Numbered from the stretch's first letter, positions 27,057 through 36,140 are shown. The stretch is 64,000 bases of DNA from Oceaniferula spumae (GCF_042849255.1 NZ_AP026866.1:2480001-2544000), one strand, 5' to 3'. The notes: a model not told the origin generated them from the sequence alone. Program-made: numbers and translations.

Positions 27057-29246
27057 TTATTCTCCCAGGTGCTTCTTGAAAAACTGCATGCGCTTTCTCC
27101 GCATGTAGGGCAGCTCGCCTGCGTGATGACTGGCACCGGGGACGACTAACAGCTCGAAATCCTTGTCCGCCTTGATCAGGGCATTGACCACTTGCATGGT
27201 CGATGCCGGATCAACATTCCTGTCCAGCTCTCCCACGCTCAGCAACAAATTCCCTTCGAGTTTGTGGGCGTTGGTGACATTCGATTGCTCTTGGTAATGC
27301 GGACCTACGGGCCAGTCCATCCACTGCTCGTTCCACCAGATTTTGTCCACCCGGTTATCATGGCAGCCGCAATCAGCTACCGCGGCTTTGTAAAAATCAC
27401 TGTGATGCAGTAGGGCGCCCATCGCACTCTGACCTCCGGCGGAACCACCGAAGATTCCCACCCGGGTCAAATCCATCCACGGACGGCTCTTGGCAGCCTC
27501 ACGCATCCACTTGATCCGATCAGGAAACCCGGAATCAACCAAATTCTTGTAGGCGAATTTTGAAAAGTCCGGTGCTCGATAGGCCGTTCCAAGACCATCG
27601 ATCTGCACCACCACAAAGCCAAAGCGAGTCAGCTCGTTGGGATAGTTCGTAAAACTCTTCGGAACAAAGGCACCTTGTGGACCGGCGTAGATCTGCTCTA
27701 ACACCGGGTATTTTTTGGCCGGATCAAAATCGGCCGGATAGTGGATCACACCCCAAATATCAAATTTACCATTGCGGTCCTTACAATGAAAACGCTCTGG
27801 CAGAAGGACACCCGCTGTTTTTAATCCAGAAGTATCTGCGGCACCGAGTTGACGCACCAGTTTCCCATCGTGCAAACGCCGTAGCTGCCAGACGTGAGGT
27901 TTGTCCACCCGTGACCACTCGTCGAGAAACCATTTTTTATCCGCTGACAAGGTCACTTTGTGCGTGCCGTCACCCTCTGTTAGTCGTGTCAGATTACTGC
28001 CGTCAAAGTTCACCCTGTAGGCGTGCAGGTGATAGGGGTCTTGATCCTTCTCACGACCATTCGCCATCAAGTAGAGCACCCGGTTTTCTTCATCGATGTA
28101 CAGCATCTTCCTGAAATGCCAGTCGCCCTTGGTGATTTGTGATTTTACCTGATAGGTCTCAGAATCTAACAAATACAGGTGCCGCCAGCCGTCACGATCG
28201 GATGCCCAGAGAAGCTCTCCGGATTTTTTCAAATCCCTTCGGTAACGGACAAAATCCAGATGGATGAAGCGGTCATCCTTTTCATCAATCATGATCTGCT
28301 GCTTGCCAGTGGCCACGTTCATACGCACCAGACACTGTCTGCCATAACCACGCTCGGTGATTTCAAATTCGAGATATTTACCTTCCTTGCTCCAGACTGC
28401 GGGGGCGATGTAGAACGGATTTTGAACAAGGCTGCGGTTATACAGCATCGCAGCCCTGCCATCGGTGAAATACACATGCGGTTCACGCAGATCCACACGG
28501 TCGCCCGGTTTATCATAGCGGAACGCGTGCGTCTTAGGCTGCAGCTGATCGTCTGGACTGGACTCCACCACGGTCACCATCCTGCGCTGGCCAGGGCGCT
28601 GAAAGTTAAGGTAAAAGCTCACCCCATCCGGTGCCCAAACTGGGTTCGCCTCATAGTTTCCATCAGCCGGCACATCACCCAGAGAGCGCTCCTTGCCGCC
28701 GGTCGGTTTGAACCAGACCTTGCCACCCTGCACCCTGACCTCACCTGACGCGGCCCGGGGATTGCGCGGTGCTTGTTCGGACGGCTTTGGATTTGCCACT
28801 GCGACCAGCGTGTTTTTTTCATAACGCCACCAACCTCTCAGCGGTCTTTTAAACCGGAACAACATCCCGGCACCATCGACTTTGAATGCTTGAATTCCCC
28901 GGCTGCCGTAGGTCCATTTCTCACCCTCTGGTATAACCTCCTTCACGCGCGGGCCGAGTTCCTTCCACAGAGACTCGGAAACAATCTTGTTAGTCGAGGC
29001 ATCCAACAGCTCCAGCCGATGTTCCCATTTCCCTTGTTTCATAACTTCACGATGAAGCAACAAGTGACTGCCATCTGTCGACCACTGGGGGTCGAGATGG
29101 GTGTTATGGCAAGCTCGCACAATTTGATCCCCGAGCACTTGCATGCGCCGTATGTAGTCTTTGGTGCTGCTGATGGGCGCCACATCCGCGATGGCCACGG
29201 CGCATGAGGCGAGGAAAACGAGAGAAGAAATACGGACGGTCACCAT
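27057..29246 (-). CDS. Exported prolyl oligopeptidase family peptidase (S9B, DPP IV-like)
   Basis: The start at 29246 (MVTVRISSLVFLASCAVAIA) gives a signal peptide; a start at 29282 adds 12 residues. A beta-propeller (about 100-450) precedes an alpha/beta-hydrolase domain. The catalytic triad is visible: S602 in GIFGGSAGGQS, D675 in VGELDRNVDP and H707 or H708 in GASHHAGE (729-residue numbering). The family removes dipeptides after proline or acts as an oligopeptidase in the periplasm. The gene converges on the second sulfatase, with no clear terminator in the 79-bp gap. Confidence 0.88.
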   Translation of the reverse strand: MVTVRISSLVFLASCAVAIADVAPISSTKDYIRRMQVLGDQIVRACHNTHLDPQWSTDGSHLLLHREVMKQGKWEHRLELLDASTNKIVSESLWKELGPRVKEVIPEGEKWTYGSRGIQAFKVDGAGMLFRFKRPLRGWWRYEKNTLVAVANPKPSEQAPRNPRAASGEVRVQGGKVWFKPTGGKERSLGDVPADGNYEANPVWAPDGVSFYLNFQRPGQRRMVTVVESSPDDQLQPKTHAFRYDKPGDRVDLREPHVYFTDGRAAMLYNRSLVQNPFYIAPAVWSKEGKYLEFEITERGYGRQCLVRMNVATGKQQIMIDEKDDRFIHLDFVRYRRDLKKSGELLWASDRDGWRHLYLLDSETYQVKSQITKGDWHFRKMLYIDEENRVLYLMANGREKDQDPYHLHAYRVNFDGSNLTRLTEGDGTHKVTLSADKKWFLDEWSRVDKPHVWQLRRLHDGKLVRQLGAADTSGLKTAGVLLPERFHCKDRNGKFDIWGVIHYPADFDPAKKYPVLEQIYAGPQGAFVPKSFTNYPNELTRFGFVVVQIDGLGTAYRAPDFSKFAYKNLVDSGFPDRIKWMREAAKSRPWMDLTRVGIFGGSAGGQSAMGALLHHSDFYKAAVADCGCHDNRVDKIWWNEQWMDWPVGPHYQEQSNVTNAHKLEGNLLLSVGELDRNVDPASTMQVVNALIKADKDFELLVVPGASHHAGELPYMRRKRMQFFKKHLGE

Positions 29247-29332
29247 GGTGCAAAGATTATCATGCCTGAACGCACGAAACACACCCCTCTTTTCATCAAA
29301 TACCTAATACTATTTCGATCCGGATTTTCTAA

Positions 29333-29395
29333 CACATCAAACTCCAACAAATAGAATACCACGATCCTTGGATCCTCAAATGGGGTTACGAGTAA
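29333..29395 (+). pseudogene. Remnant of a sulfatase C-terminus (copy A)
   Basis: In frame from 29333 to the TAA at 29393-29395, the DNA reads HIKLQQIEYHDPWILKWGYE, against KKLQKETQDPWILKWRYE at the end of the sulfatase at 25478. A stop codon precedes it at 29330, and no start or body remains. It is a relic of a duplicated sulfatase gene, lying directly before the duplicated region in front of the retropepsin gene. Confidence 0.7.
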
Positions 29396-29506
29396 ATCCA
29401 AAAGTGACCCACGTCGGGGACCACTAGAAGCAGGAGCGACACTGTTTAAATCCTAAGCACTCCAACTGTATGTTCAGCACATCGATCAACAATCTCGCAC
29501 ACCCCA
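29360..29506. repeat. Duplicated segment, copy A (sulfatase tail plus upstream region of a retropepsin gene)
   Basis: It aligns without gaps to 32448-32594. From the stop codon onward I count 88 identities in 114 positions (77%) by hand. The best-kept blocks are AAATCCTAAGC, CTCCAACTG and CGCACAC. Both copies end about 5-40 bp before a retropepsin-like gene, so the shared part probably includes their promoters. Confidence 0.75.
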
Positions 29507-29543
29507 TTCACGGCCACACCCTAGGCCACAACCAAAAAGAACT

Positions 29544-30509
29544 ATGAAAGATTCCTTCTTCACCAACAGCCTAAAGACTTCAGTAAAATGGATAACTCGC
29601 GTCGCAGCGTTCTGCCTGCTCGCGCTCCCTCTCAGCGCCAAGCCCGGAAAAAACATCGACGAACACTTCACCTCCATCCCACTCATCACCGGCAACAAAT
29701 TCTTGCGCTACGTGCAAACCGATATCAATGGCACCCCCTACCTCATGATGCTCGACTCCGGGGCCGACAAGATCTTCATCGCCCAATCGGTCGCCACCAA
29801 ACTCAAAATCAAGACCTTCCCCTACACCACCGCCAAAGGCACCGATGGCAAACTCTCAGCCATCCGGCTCGGCCCACTGAAAACCTTCAAAGTCGGCGAC
29901 CTTGTCGTCCCTATCAAAAACGCCTGCTTCGCAAACTTCCCACACCTCACCACACTCAAGTTCCCAGACGGTTCTACCAAACCCAGCGCTGGCCAGCTCG
30001 GCACCGGCTTCATTCACAAAATGCACGTCGCAGTCGATTACCCCGGCAACCGACTACTCGTCCCCAAAAAACCAGACGCCGGTAATAGCGCCGACCTACT
30101 CATCAAGCCAGGTGACTCCTCCGTTCCCATGATCGAAAACAAGAGTGGCCGCCACTACATCCAGGCCACCCTCAATGGCAAACCCGTGCTCTTCCTCGCC
30201 GACACCGCCGCCTCCTCCTGCGTGCTCTTCAAACCCGCCGCCAAAGCTTTCAAAATCCCGCTGCTGAAAAGAAAAGCCAGCGTCGATACCTTCAATTCAG
30301 ATAACGCCACCGTCGGTATCGCCAATGTCTCCAAGCTCGAACTCGGCGGCAAGAACCGTGGCACCGTGCAGATGCTCGTCATGCCCCACAGCCCAAAGTT
30401 AAAGAGCGTGCAAGGCATGCCTGTCGTCGGCCTCCTCGGCGCCAGCCTGTTCGAGGCTTTCCACGCCACCATCGACTTCTCCTCTAACAAACTCATCCTC
30501 GCGAAGTAG
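29544..30509 (+). CDS. Exported retropepsin-like aspartic protease, two domains
   Basis: The 321-residue protein has a signal peptide ending near SAKPG. Two retropepsin-type half-sites are seen: D71 in MLDSGADKIFIA and D220 in LADTAASSCVLF. The first fits the D-(S/T)-G-A consensus; the second has TAA instead of TGA and may be weakened. Each is followed, about 80 residues later, by a hydrophobic-Gly motif (VVGLLGASLFEAF in the second). Such proteins may cut exported proteins or be inactive binders. The upstream region and the general layout match the four-domain relative at 32597. Confidence 0.8.
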   Translation: MKDSFFTNSLKTSVKWITRVAAFCLLALPLSAKPGKNIDEHFTSIPLITGNKFLRYVQTDINGTPYLMMLDSGADKIFIAQSVATKLKIKTFPYTTAKGTDGKLSAIRLGPLKTFKVGDLVVPIKNACFANFPHLTTLKFPDGSTKPSAGQLGTGFIHKMHVAVDYPGNRLLVPKKPDAGNSADLLIKPGDSSVPMIENKSGRHYIQATLNGKPVLFLADTAASSCVLFKPAAKAFKIPLLKRKASVDTFNSDNATVGIANVSKLELGGKNRGTVQMLVMPHSPKLKSVQGMPVVGLLGASLFEAFHATIDFSSNKLILAK

Positions 30510-30530
30510 ATGCTATGCCAGTGAGCCACC

Positions 30531-31610
30531 TCAAGCCCCGCTCACATCCCTCACTGTCCCCCCCTCCATCCACTCCAGCGCCATTGTGCTGAAGACCGGC
30601 AGCCCCTTGTGCATCCATTGCTTGAATCCCTCCAACTCTTTCTCATACGGATACTTCATCCAGACAGGCTTGGGTGAGAGCCACTTCGTCATTTCCACAT
30701 CGCCAATGCATACCGCCGACAGATCACGCGGAATGCGGATCCCCGATGCATAGCAAAATCCGTAAAGGGAAAGATACTGCTGCACCGATTGGCAAAGCAC
30801 CGCCGTCGGATTCAGCCCGGCAAGATGCTTACGCCAATGCGCACTCCATACCTCAGGAACGTCCTCGCGAACATTGGTGACATAGCTCGCCAGAACATCC
30901 TCCGCCATTAGCTTGCCAAAAACCTTCCGGTAATTTTCCCGATAGGCCTCCAAAACTCTTTCCGAGGCGCTGTCCAGCGCCATAAGAACACGAACATGGC
31001 CCCGACTGCGCAGCTCCCGCAGAATCATCACCACGGAGTCATGGAAGTAGCTGGCTCCCGCCACCTTGCCCATCACGTTTTGCAGGCTCCCCCCCCGAGC
31101 ATACACCGGTAGCCCGGAATCCACCAGGGCTCGCGCCCATCGATCACTCGGCAGCTGCACCAGCACGGCATCGGCCGAGAATTTTTTGATCAAGCTTCGC
31201 AGACGCTCCGCCACATTGCCGCCACGGCTCATGTCCAGTTGCACCTCGCTCACATCGCCTGCCTCCAGACGCCAAACATGTCGCATCTCATTCCAAAACA
31301 TCACCTCGCTGGGATCCATCGGAAAGGCCTTCCTGCCTATTGCGAGCAAGGTCTTGCTCCTTTTCAATTTGCCCACTCCTCCTCCCAGTCGCACCTGCCT
31401 CGCCTCGCCCCGCTTGCCTTCCGTCACGTAGCCGCGCTGCTCCAGTATTCGCAAAGCTTGCAGCATCGCGTGCCTCCCCACCCCATAGCGCTCAGCCAGA
31501 ATCCGATAACTTGGCAGCTCCGCCACCCATTCCCCTCGCACAATATCTGCCTGCATCACGTCAGCCGCCATCTCAGCCACACTTCTCTTGTTCACCTTTC
31601 CCCCACGCAT
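30531..31610 (-). CDS. GntR-type winged-helix / LacI-like sensor regulator (paralog 3)
   Basis: This regulator (359 residues from MRGGKVNKRSVAEM) is placed at 31610 because its distance to the winged helix then equals that of its paralogs; a start at 31637 adds nine residues. DNA-binding region: ELPSYRILAERYGVGRHAMLQ and LRILEQRGYV. Sensor domain: RGHVRVLMALD, NPTAVLCQSVQQYLSLYGFC and a final KYPYEKELEGFKQWMHKG. It is divergent from the PEP-CTERM gene at 31754, with a palindrome between them. Ligand unknown. Confidence 0.82.
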   Translation of the reverse strand: MRGGKVNKRSVAEMAADVMQADIVRGEWVAELPSYRILAERYGVGRHAMLQALRILEQRGYVTEGKRGEARQVRLGGGVGKLKRSKTLLAIGRKAFPMDPSEVMFWNEMRHVWRLEAGDVSEVQLDMSRGGNVAERLRSLIKKFSADAVLVQLPSDRWARALVDSGLPVYARGGSLQNVMGKVAGASYFHDSVVMILRELRSRGHVRVLMALDSASERVLEAYRENYRKVFGKLMAEDVLASYVTNVREDVPEVWSAHWRKHLAGLNPTAVLCQSVQQYLSLYGFCYASGIRIPRDLSAVCIGDVEMTKWLSPKPVWMKYPYEKELEGFKQWMHKGLPVFSTMALEWMEGGTVRDVSGA

Positions 31611-31651
31611 CAACGTCAATAAACGGTTATACCGCACCCAAAATCAAGCTG

Positions 31652-31672
31652 AATGTTCGCTTTTCGAGCATT
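31652..31672. promoter_or_regulatory. Palindrome between regulator paralog 3 and PEP-CTERM gene
   Basis: AATGTTCG (31652-31659), CTTTT, CGAGCATT (31665-31672): an 8-bp inverted repeat with one mismatch in the short divergent gap. It is placed as an operator for the adjacent regulator would be. Inference from symmetry and position only. Confidence 0.45.
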
Positions 31673-31753
31673 TGTTTGCACGCATCGTAAGTTTGTATTC
31701 CCAACTACAATTCCTTAGCTCTCAACGCGTAACCCCACTTACCAAATACAGTC

Positions 31754-32368
31754 ATGAAAAAAGCACTTACATCCCTCGCCCTCGCCGGCGCCCTCACCGC
31801 TTCCTCTCAGGCGGCTGTTGTTCTCCAGATCGACCTCAGCGTCAGTGGCCAGATCACATTCACCGCCACAAGCAACCTTTCTGATGCCACTGGCAGCGGT
31901 GATGAATTCATCTACCTTCAGGATTTTTTCACCAGCGACATTCTTTCTGCCAGCGGAACCTTCGACGATTCAACTCCGAACCTTATTACTGGCGACCTCA
32001 CTGACTTCTTGGGCACTTCAGACAGCTCACCGAGTTTGCTAATTAACGGCAACACCAACGGTGGTGAGAGCGGACTCCGCATTTCCAGCTTCAACGATAG
32101 TGGTGCCGGTGAATCTGATTACAGTACCGCCAGCCCGGCCTTCAAAGGTTCCGCAACATTCACCTTGTCTGCTGCTGACCAAACATACTTCCTGAACAAT
32201 TCAAACACCTCAGGCGACGTCTACGCCTTCGTTCAGAATCAGGCAGAGATCGATGACATCAATGACCCGTTCATCGTCGTCGGTCAGTGGGCAGTCGTTC
32301 CAGAGCCATCCTCCACCGCTCTCCTCGGCCTTGCCGGTCTTGGATTCATCCTTCGCCGCAAGCGCTAA
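31754..32368 (+). CDS. PEP-CTERM sorting domain protein
   Basis: The 204-residue secreted protein has signal peptide MKKALTSLALAGALTASSQA. The body is acidic and rich in Ser/Thr/Asp/Asn, with no family I recognise. The end is VPEPSSTALLGLAGLGF plus a basic tail. Regulator paralog 3 is divergent from it, and a strong terminator follows 32 bp after the stop. Probable surface protein of unknown role. Confidence 0.86.
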   Translation: MKKALTSLALAGALTASSQAAVVLQIDLSVSGQITFTATSNLSDATGSGDEFIYLQDFFTSDILSASGTFDDSTPNLITGDLTDFLGTSDSSPSLLINGNTNGGESGLRISSFNDSGAGESDYSTASPAFKGSATFTLSAADQTYFLNNSNTSGDVYAFVQNQAEIDDINDPFIVVGQWAVVPEPSSTALLGLAGLGFILRRKR

Positions 32369-32400
32369 TCCCTTAGCGGCCAGACATTTATCAACACCAA

Positions 32401-32427
32401 AGCGATCCCAGCAGGGATCGCTTTTTT
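32401..32427 (+). terminator. Terminator after PEP-CTERM gene at 31754
   Basis: A perfect 9-bp stem (AGCGATCCC at 32401-32409, GGGATCGCT at 32414-32422) with a 4-nt loop runs into six T. Confidence 0.9.
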
Positions 32428-32447
32428 GGGTCTTTGAACAGCAGACT

Positions 32448-32483
32448 CACGACCCTCGAATCATGAAGTCACATGACAAATAA
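32448..32483 (+). pseudogene. Remnant of a sulfatase C-terminus (copy B, more decayed)
   Basis: Twelve codons (HDPRIMKSHDK, stop at 32481-32483) line up exactly with HDPWILKWGYE-stop of copy A, with about two thirds of bases identical. On its own this would not be recognised; it is supported by the 114-bp repeat that continues directly from its stop codon. Confidence 0.5.
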
Positions 32484-32594
32484 ATCCCAAAGTGAACCAC
32501 TTTGCGGACCGCTCGGAGTAGGATCAAATAGATTCAAATCCTAAGCTCTCCAACTGAATATTCAGTCCATCGATTCACAATCACGCACACACCA
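32448..32594. repeat. Duplicated segment, copy B (upstream of the four-domain retropepsin gene)
   Basis: Partner of 29360-29506, same length and no gap. It ends 2 bp before the first possible start codon of the retropepsin gene at 32597, so it contains that gene's promoter and leader. Confidence 0.75.
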
Positions 32595-32596
32595 AT

Positions 32597-35263
32597 ATGA
32601 TCAAAACCTCTCAAACCATGAAAATTCTCCCACTCCTTACACTCACCCTCGCTTCCCTCAACCCGGCAAGCGCCCAGCAAGCGCAGCCCGCCCCACAACA
32701 AAAGCAACAACACGCTTACCACAAACTTGAACTGAAAAAGGCATCCACCGGCAGACACTTCCTCGCCGAAATCGAAATCGAAGGCAAAAAGGCCCCATTC
32801 ATCATCGACTCCGGCGCCTCGGACGGAATCATCGTCACCAAAAAACTCGCTGAATCACTCGGCAAAAAACTCACCCAAGCCGGCGACGCAAAAGCCATCG
32901 CGGGCACGGGGAAAACCTTCAAAGCCACCTTCGACTCCATCAAAGTCAGCACCGCCCTCAAGCTCAAAGACCACCAAGTCACCGTTACCGACCTCCCGCC
33001 ACATCTTAACCTTTCCACCGATGGTGAACCCATCGGCGGCCTCATCGGTTACGGCTTCCTCAAAGGCACCCGCGCTCTCGTTTCCTACTCAGAAAAACAA
33101 ATCTTTTTCCCTTCCCCCACACTCCCCGTCGACCTCAATAAAAAACGCTGCATCCGTGGCGGTGGCTGGGCACTCACATTCAATTCTCAAGCCGCTTCCC
33201 TCCCCTTCGTCACCCTCCACATCAACGACAAGCCCTACTCATTCTTGCTAGACACCGGTGCCGGCGCCGACGTCCTCAGCCTCGAAATCGCCGAAAAACT
33301 CGGCCTCAAAACCACCGAGACCAAACACAAAGTAGTCGGTGGATCCAAAGGAAAACAAACCAACCTGCGTGCCAGCCGCGTCCCAAACGTCCAGTTCGGC
33401 GAACAATTCACAGCCCCCGCCTACGACTTCCTCGTCATCCCAGCTCTCCCAAAACTCCGCCTCCCCGAAGGCGCCCCACCACTCGCCGGCATCCTCGGCG
33501 CCCGCTTCCTCCAAGCCACCGACGCCGTCATCGACTTCGGAGCCAACGCCGTCCTCATCTCCGGTAAAAAAACCGACGACCAAATCACCTCCCTCTTCAA
33601 AAAATTCATCCCCGACGCCAACGAAGCCAGCCTCGCCCAGGCCCTCAAGGCCACCAAGGCGCTGCAAACCAAAGCCAAGGCCACCGCGAATAATAAACGC
33701 AAGCGCAGCTACATCGACCTCCGCAAGCTCACCGTCGACTCCACTGACGAAGAAATCCGCGCCGTCGCCATCGCCAGCGGCCGCGAAGCCACCCCGCAAG
33801 TCATCGCCCAGATCCGCCGACAGCTCAAACTCATCAAAGGCGGCTCCGGCAAAGGCAAAGTCGCCCTCAGCTTCAAGCCCGGCATGACCGAAGCCGAAGT
33901 CCGCGCCATGCTCAAAGAAGCCGGCGTCCCAGCCACCGACGAACGCGTCAAAGGCATCATGGCCAAACTCAAAGCCGCCAAACCCGCCGCCCCACTCGCA
34001 CTCAAAATCACCGAAGGCACCCACAAACTTAGCCTCACAGCCAACCCCAAAGGCAAAAACCACTGGACCATCCCCGCCACCATCAACGGCCAACCGGCTA
34101 ACCTCCTCCTGGACAGCGGCGCCGGCAAAACCGTGCTCAACTCCGAATCCGAGAACAAACTCAGACTCGACCTCAAAAAATCCAGCCTCCAAAGCGGCGG
34201 CCTCTCAGGCATGTCCAGCACCAGCCTCACCACCGTAAAATCCTTCCAAATCGGCGAAGCCACCGCCCCCAACCAGGAACTCCGGGTCATCAACCTGCAT
34301 AGCAACTACGGCCACGACGGACTACTCGGCTGGGACTTCCTCAGCGCCGCCAACGCCGTCTTCGACACCGCCACCGGCACCCTCCACTACCGCGCGAACG
34401 CCCCGTTCAAAAAAGAAGAACCCACCCTCAGAGAAAACCTCACCCCCACCGACCTCAAACGCGAAGACGAGCACACCATCCTGCAAGTCACCATCAACGG
34501 AAAACCTGCCAACCTCATCCTCGACACCGGAGCCAGCGGCACCCTGCTCAAACCCTCCGCCGCCGAACGCCTCGGCCTCCCCGTTCTCGACTCCAAAGGC
34601 AGCCTCACCGGAGTAGGCGGAAAATCCACCGCCAAACTCGGCATCACCCTCGCCGACAAAGTCAACATTGGCCCCGCATCGCTCAACAACGTCGCCATCA
34701 TCGTCAGCAAAATCGGAGCCGCCAAAATCGGCAAAAACGAGAAAATCGACGGCATCCTCGGCGCAGACGTCCTCTTCGCCCTCAAACCCGTCATCGACTT
34801 CGGCAACAACCGCATCCACCTCCCCACAGGTGAATTCAGCATGCACCTCTACTCCGCTCAAGGAAGCCCCGCCCTGGGATCACAGGAAAACTTCGATAAA
34901 GCCATTAAAGACGGCACCTTCATCGCCGCCAGCCGCATCAAACAAGTCGCCCTGCACAAAGCCGGCCAGCAAAAAGAAGGAGCACCCGCCGGCACCCGCG
35001 CCATCGATATCACCTTCACCATCGGCCAAGTCCTCAGCGGGGACAAATCTCTCAAAGGAAAAGAAGTCACCCTCCACTACCACCTGCCGGAATTCGACGG
35101 TCTCAACACCGACATCGCACACTTCATCAACCGCTCCACCAACCTCCTCCTCACCGGCTTTCCGGACACCCCCGCCAAGCGCGCCTCACTTTTCAACTCC
35201 GTCTGGGTTCCCGGTCAATTCGTAGGCCAACAAATCAAATCCCTCCCGAAAGCGACTGAATAA
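32597..35263 (+). CDS. Exported protein with four retropepsin-like aspartic protease domains
   Basis: The 888-residue protein has a signal peptide; the ATG at 32618 (MKILPLLTLTLASL) is an equally good start. Four catalytic motifs are visible: D71 (FIIDSGASDG), D219 (FLLDTGAGAD), D506 (LLLDSGAGKT) and D643 (LILDTGASGT). Each has a later hydrophobic-Gly partner (GGLIGYGFL, AGILGARFL, DGLLGWDFL, DGILGADVL). A basic, Ala/Lys-rich linker separates domains 2 and 3 (about 340-470). The last 140 residues, with ITFTIGQVLSGD and YHLPEFDG, are another domain. Retropepsins work as dimers, so four in one chain could form two active sites. Targets unknown. Confidence 0.85.
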   Translation: MIKTSQTMKILPLLTLTLASLNPASAQQAQPAPQQKQQHAYHKLELKKASTGRHFLAEIEIEGKKAPFIIDSGASDGIIVTKKLAESLGKKLTQAGDAKAIAGTGKTFKATFDSIKVSTALKLKDHQVTVTDLPPHLNLSTDGEPIGGLIGYGFLKGTRALVSYSEKQIFFPSPTLPVDLNKKRCIRGGGWALTFNSQAASLPFVTLHINDKPYSFLLDTGAGADVLSLEIAEKLGLKTTETKHKVVGGSKGKQTNLRASRVPNVQFGEQFTAPAYDFLVIPALPKLRLPEGAPPLAGILGARFLQATDAVIDFGANAVLISGKKTDDQITSLFKKFIPDANEASLAQALKATKALQTKAKATANNKRKRSYIDLRKLTVDSTDEEIRAVAIASGREATPQVIAQIRRQLKLIKGGSGKGKVALSFKPGMTEAEVRAMLKEAGVPATDERVKGIMAKLKAAKPAAPLALKITEGTHKLSLTANPKGKNHWTIPATINGQPANLLLDSGAGKTVLNSESENKLRLDLKKSSLQSGGLSGMSSTSLTTVKSFQIGEATAPNQELRVINLHSNYGHDGLLGWDFLSAANAVFDTATGTLHYRANAPFKKEEPTLRENLTPTDLKREDEHTILQVTINGKPANLILDTGASGTLLKPSAAERLGLPVLDSKGSLTGVGGKSTAKLGITLADKVNIGPASLNNVAIIVSKIGAAKIGKNEKIDGILGADVLFALKPVIDFGNNRIHLPTGEFSMHLYSAQGSPALGSQENFDKAIKDGTFIAASRIKQVALHKAGQQKEGAPAGTRAIDITFTIGQVLSGDKSLKGKEVTLHYHLPEFDGLNTDIAHFINRSTNLLLTGFPDTPAKRASLFNSVWVPGQFVGQQIKSLPKATE

Positions 35264-35290
35264 ATCATCGTCAAATCCACAAATCCCACA

Positions 35291-35320
35291 AAGCTCGCGC
35301 CCAACACCGCGAGCTTTTTT
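35291..35320 (+). terminator. Terminator after the four-domain retropepsin gene
   Basis: Perfect 9-bp stem AAGCTCGCG (35291-35299) and CGCGAGCTT (35308-35316), then a run of T. Confidence 0.88.
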
Positions 35321-35395
35321 ATGATCCTGCTGCCACGGCACAAACACCTCATCCATCCAGGCAACCCCGACACCAGAACTCCCGCCCGCTAATAC

Positions 35396-35430
35396 CAAAA
35401 AGCCCGCACTCCAATCGAAGTGCGGGCTTT
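35396..35430 (-). terminator. Terminator after PEP-CTERM gene at 35454 (minus strand)
   Basis: A 12-bp perfect inverted repeat (AAAGCCCGCACT at 35399-35410, AGTGCGGGCTTT at 35419-35430). The A run on its left gives the U tract on the minus strand. The segment continuing into the gene is closely similar to 36385-36500. Confidence 0.88.
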
Positions 35431-35453
35431 AAAACTTTTCAGCCAATCGGCTA

Positions 35454-36140
35454 CTATCGACGACGGCGTAGCATCAAGCCAAGACCAGCCAGACCAAGAA
35501 GAGCGGTGCTGCTCGGCTCAGGAACGGCGGTGAGTTCCATGGTGTAAACATTGTCCTGGTTGGTGGCGGTGCCTGATCCTCCAAAAAGCGGATCGGAATC
35601 GCCTTCGACGATATTCGTGTATGCTGCTGGGGAAGTGTCTTGGGTCGGGCGGTTCGTATTCAGTGAGGTGCCTACGAAATTTGCCCGGACACCAGTGCCA
35701 GCATCAGAAAATACGAGATAAATATCGCGATCCGCCAGTAAGTTGATACCGCTGAAGTCGAACACCATCGCACCCCCCAGACTTCCGCCAGTGGCACCAG
35801 TGAGTGCGGTGTAATCAATGGAGTTGGTAGATGATCCCAAGTAAACCATGCCACTGGTGTCCCAGCTGGGGACGTCCACTTCGGAATTCACTTCTGTGGC
35901 ATTAGGCGCTTGAAAAACATCCACAAACAGCGTGGCCGAGCCACCTCCTAACGTCCCTTTGTTAAAGGTGACTTGATCGAGTGTATAACTGGTGGCAGTG
36001 AAGGTCGCGGGAGCAAGGCGAAACTCTTGCCCAAAGTTGGCATCTCCACTGGAGCTACTGGCGCTTGTCTGACTAATTACTACCGCCTGCGCGGAGGATA
36101 CCGCTGTGATTGTAGCGGCCATTATAAGAGACTTTTTCAT
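35454..36140 (-). CDS. PEP-CTERM protein, choice-of-anchor type
   Basis: The 228-residue secreted protein has signal peptide MKKSLIMAATITAVSSAQA. The body starts with a glycine/serine stretch and GQEFRLAPATFTATSYTLDQVTF, a beta-sandwich layout seen in many PEP-CTERM proteins (FDFSGINLLADRDIYLVFSD later). The end is VPEPSSTALLGLAGLGL plus four arginines. Its 3' end and terminator are almost copies of those of the next gene (36443), although the two bodies differ. Confidence 0.86.
   Translation of the reverse strand: MKKSLIMAATITAVSSAQAVVISQTSASSSSGDANFGQEFRLAPATFTATSYTLDQVTFNKGTLGGGSATLFVDVFQAPNATEVNSEVDVPSWDTSGMVYLGSSTNSIDYTALTGATGGSLGGAMVFDFSGINLLADRDIYLVFSDAGTGVRANFVGTSLNTNRPTQDTSPAAYTNIVEGDSDPLFGGSGTATNQDNVYTMELTAVPEPSSTALLGLAGLGLMLRRRR

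Noticed and set aside
31726..31750. GTAACC before PEP-CTERM gene 31754 as an ECF -35
   Set aside because: No TTATTCC-like sequence at the required spacing.
33248..34192. 314-codon minus-strand frame inside the four-domain retropepsin gene
   Set aside because: Low-complexity Glu/Phe/Gly product, mirror of the C-rich plus-strand codons.
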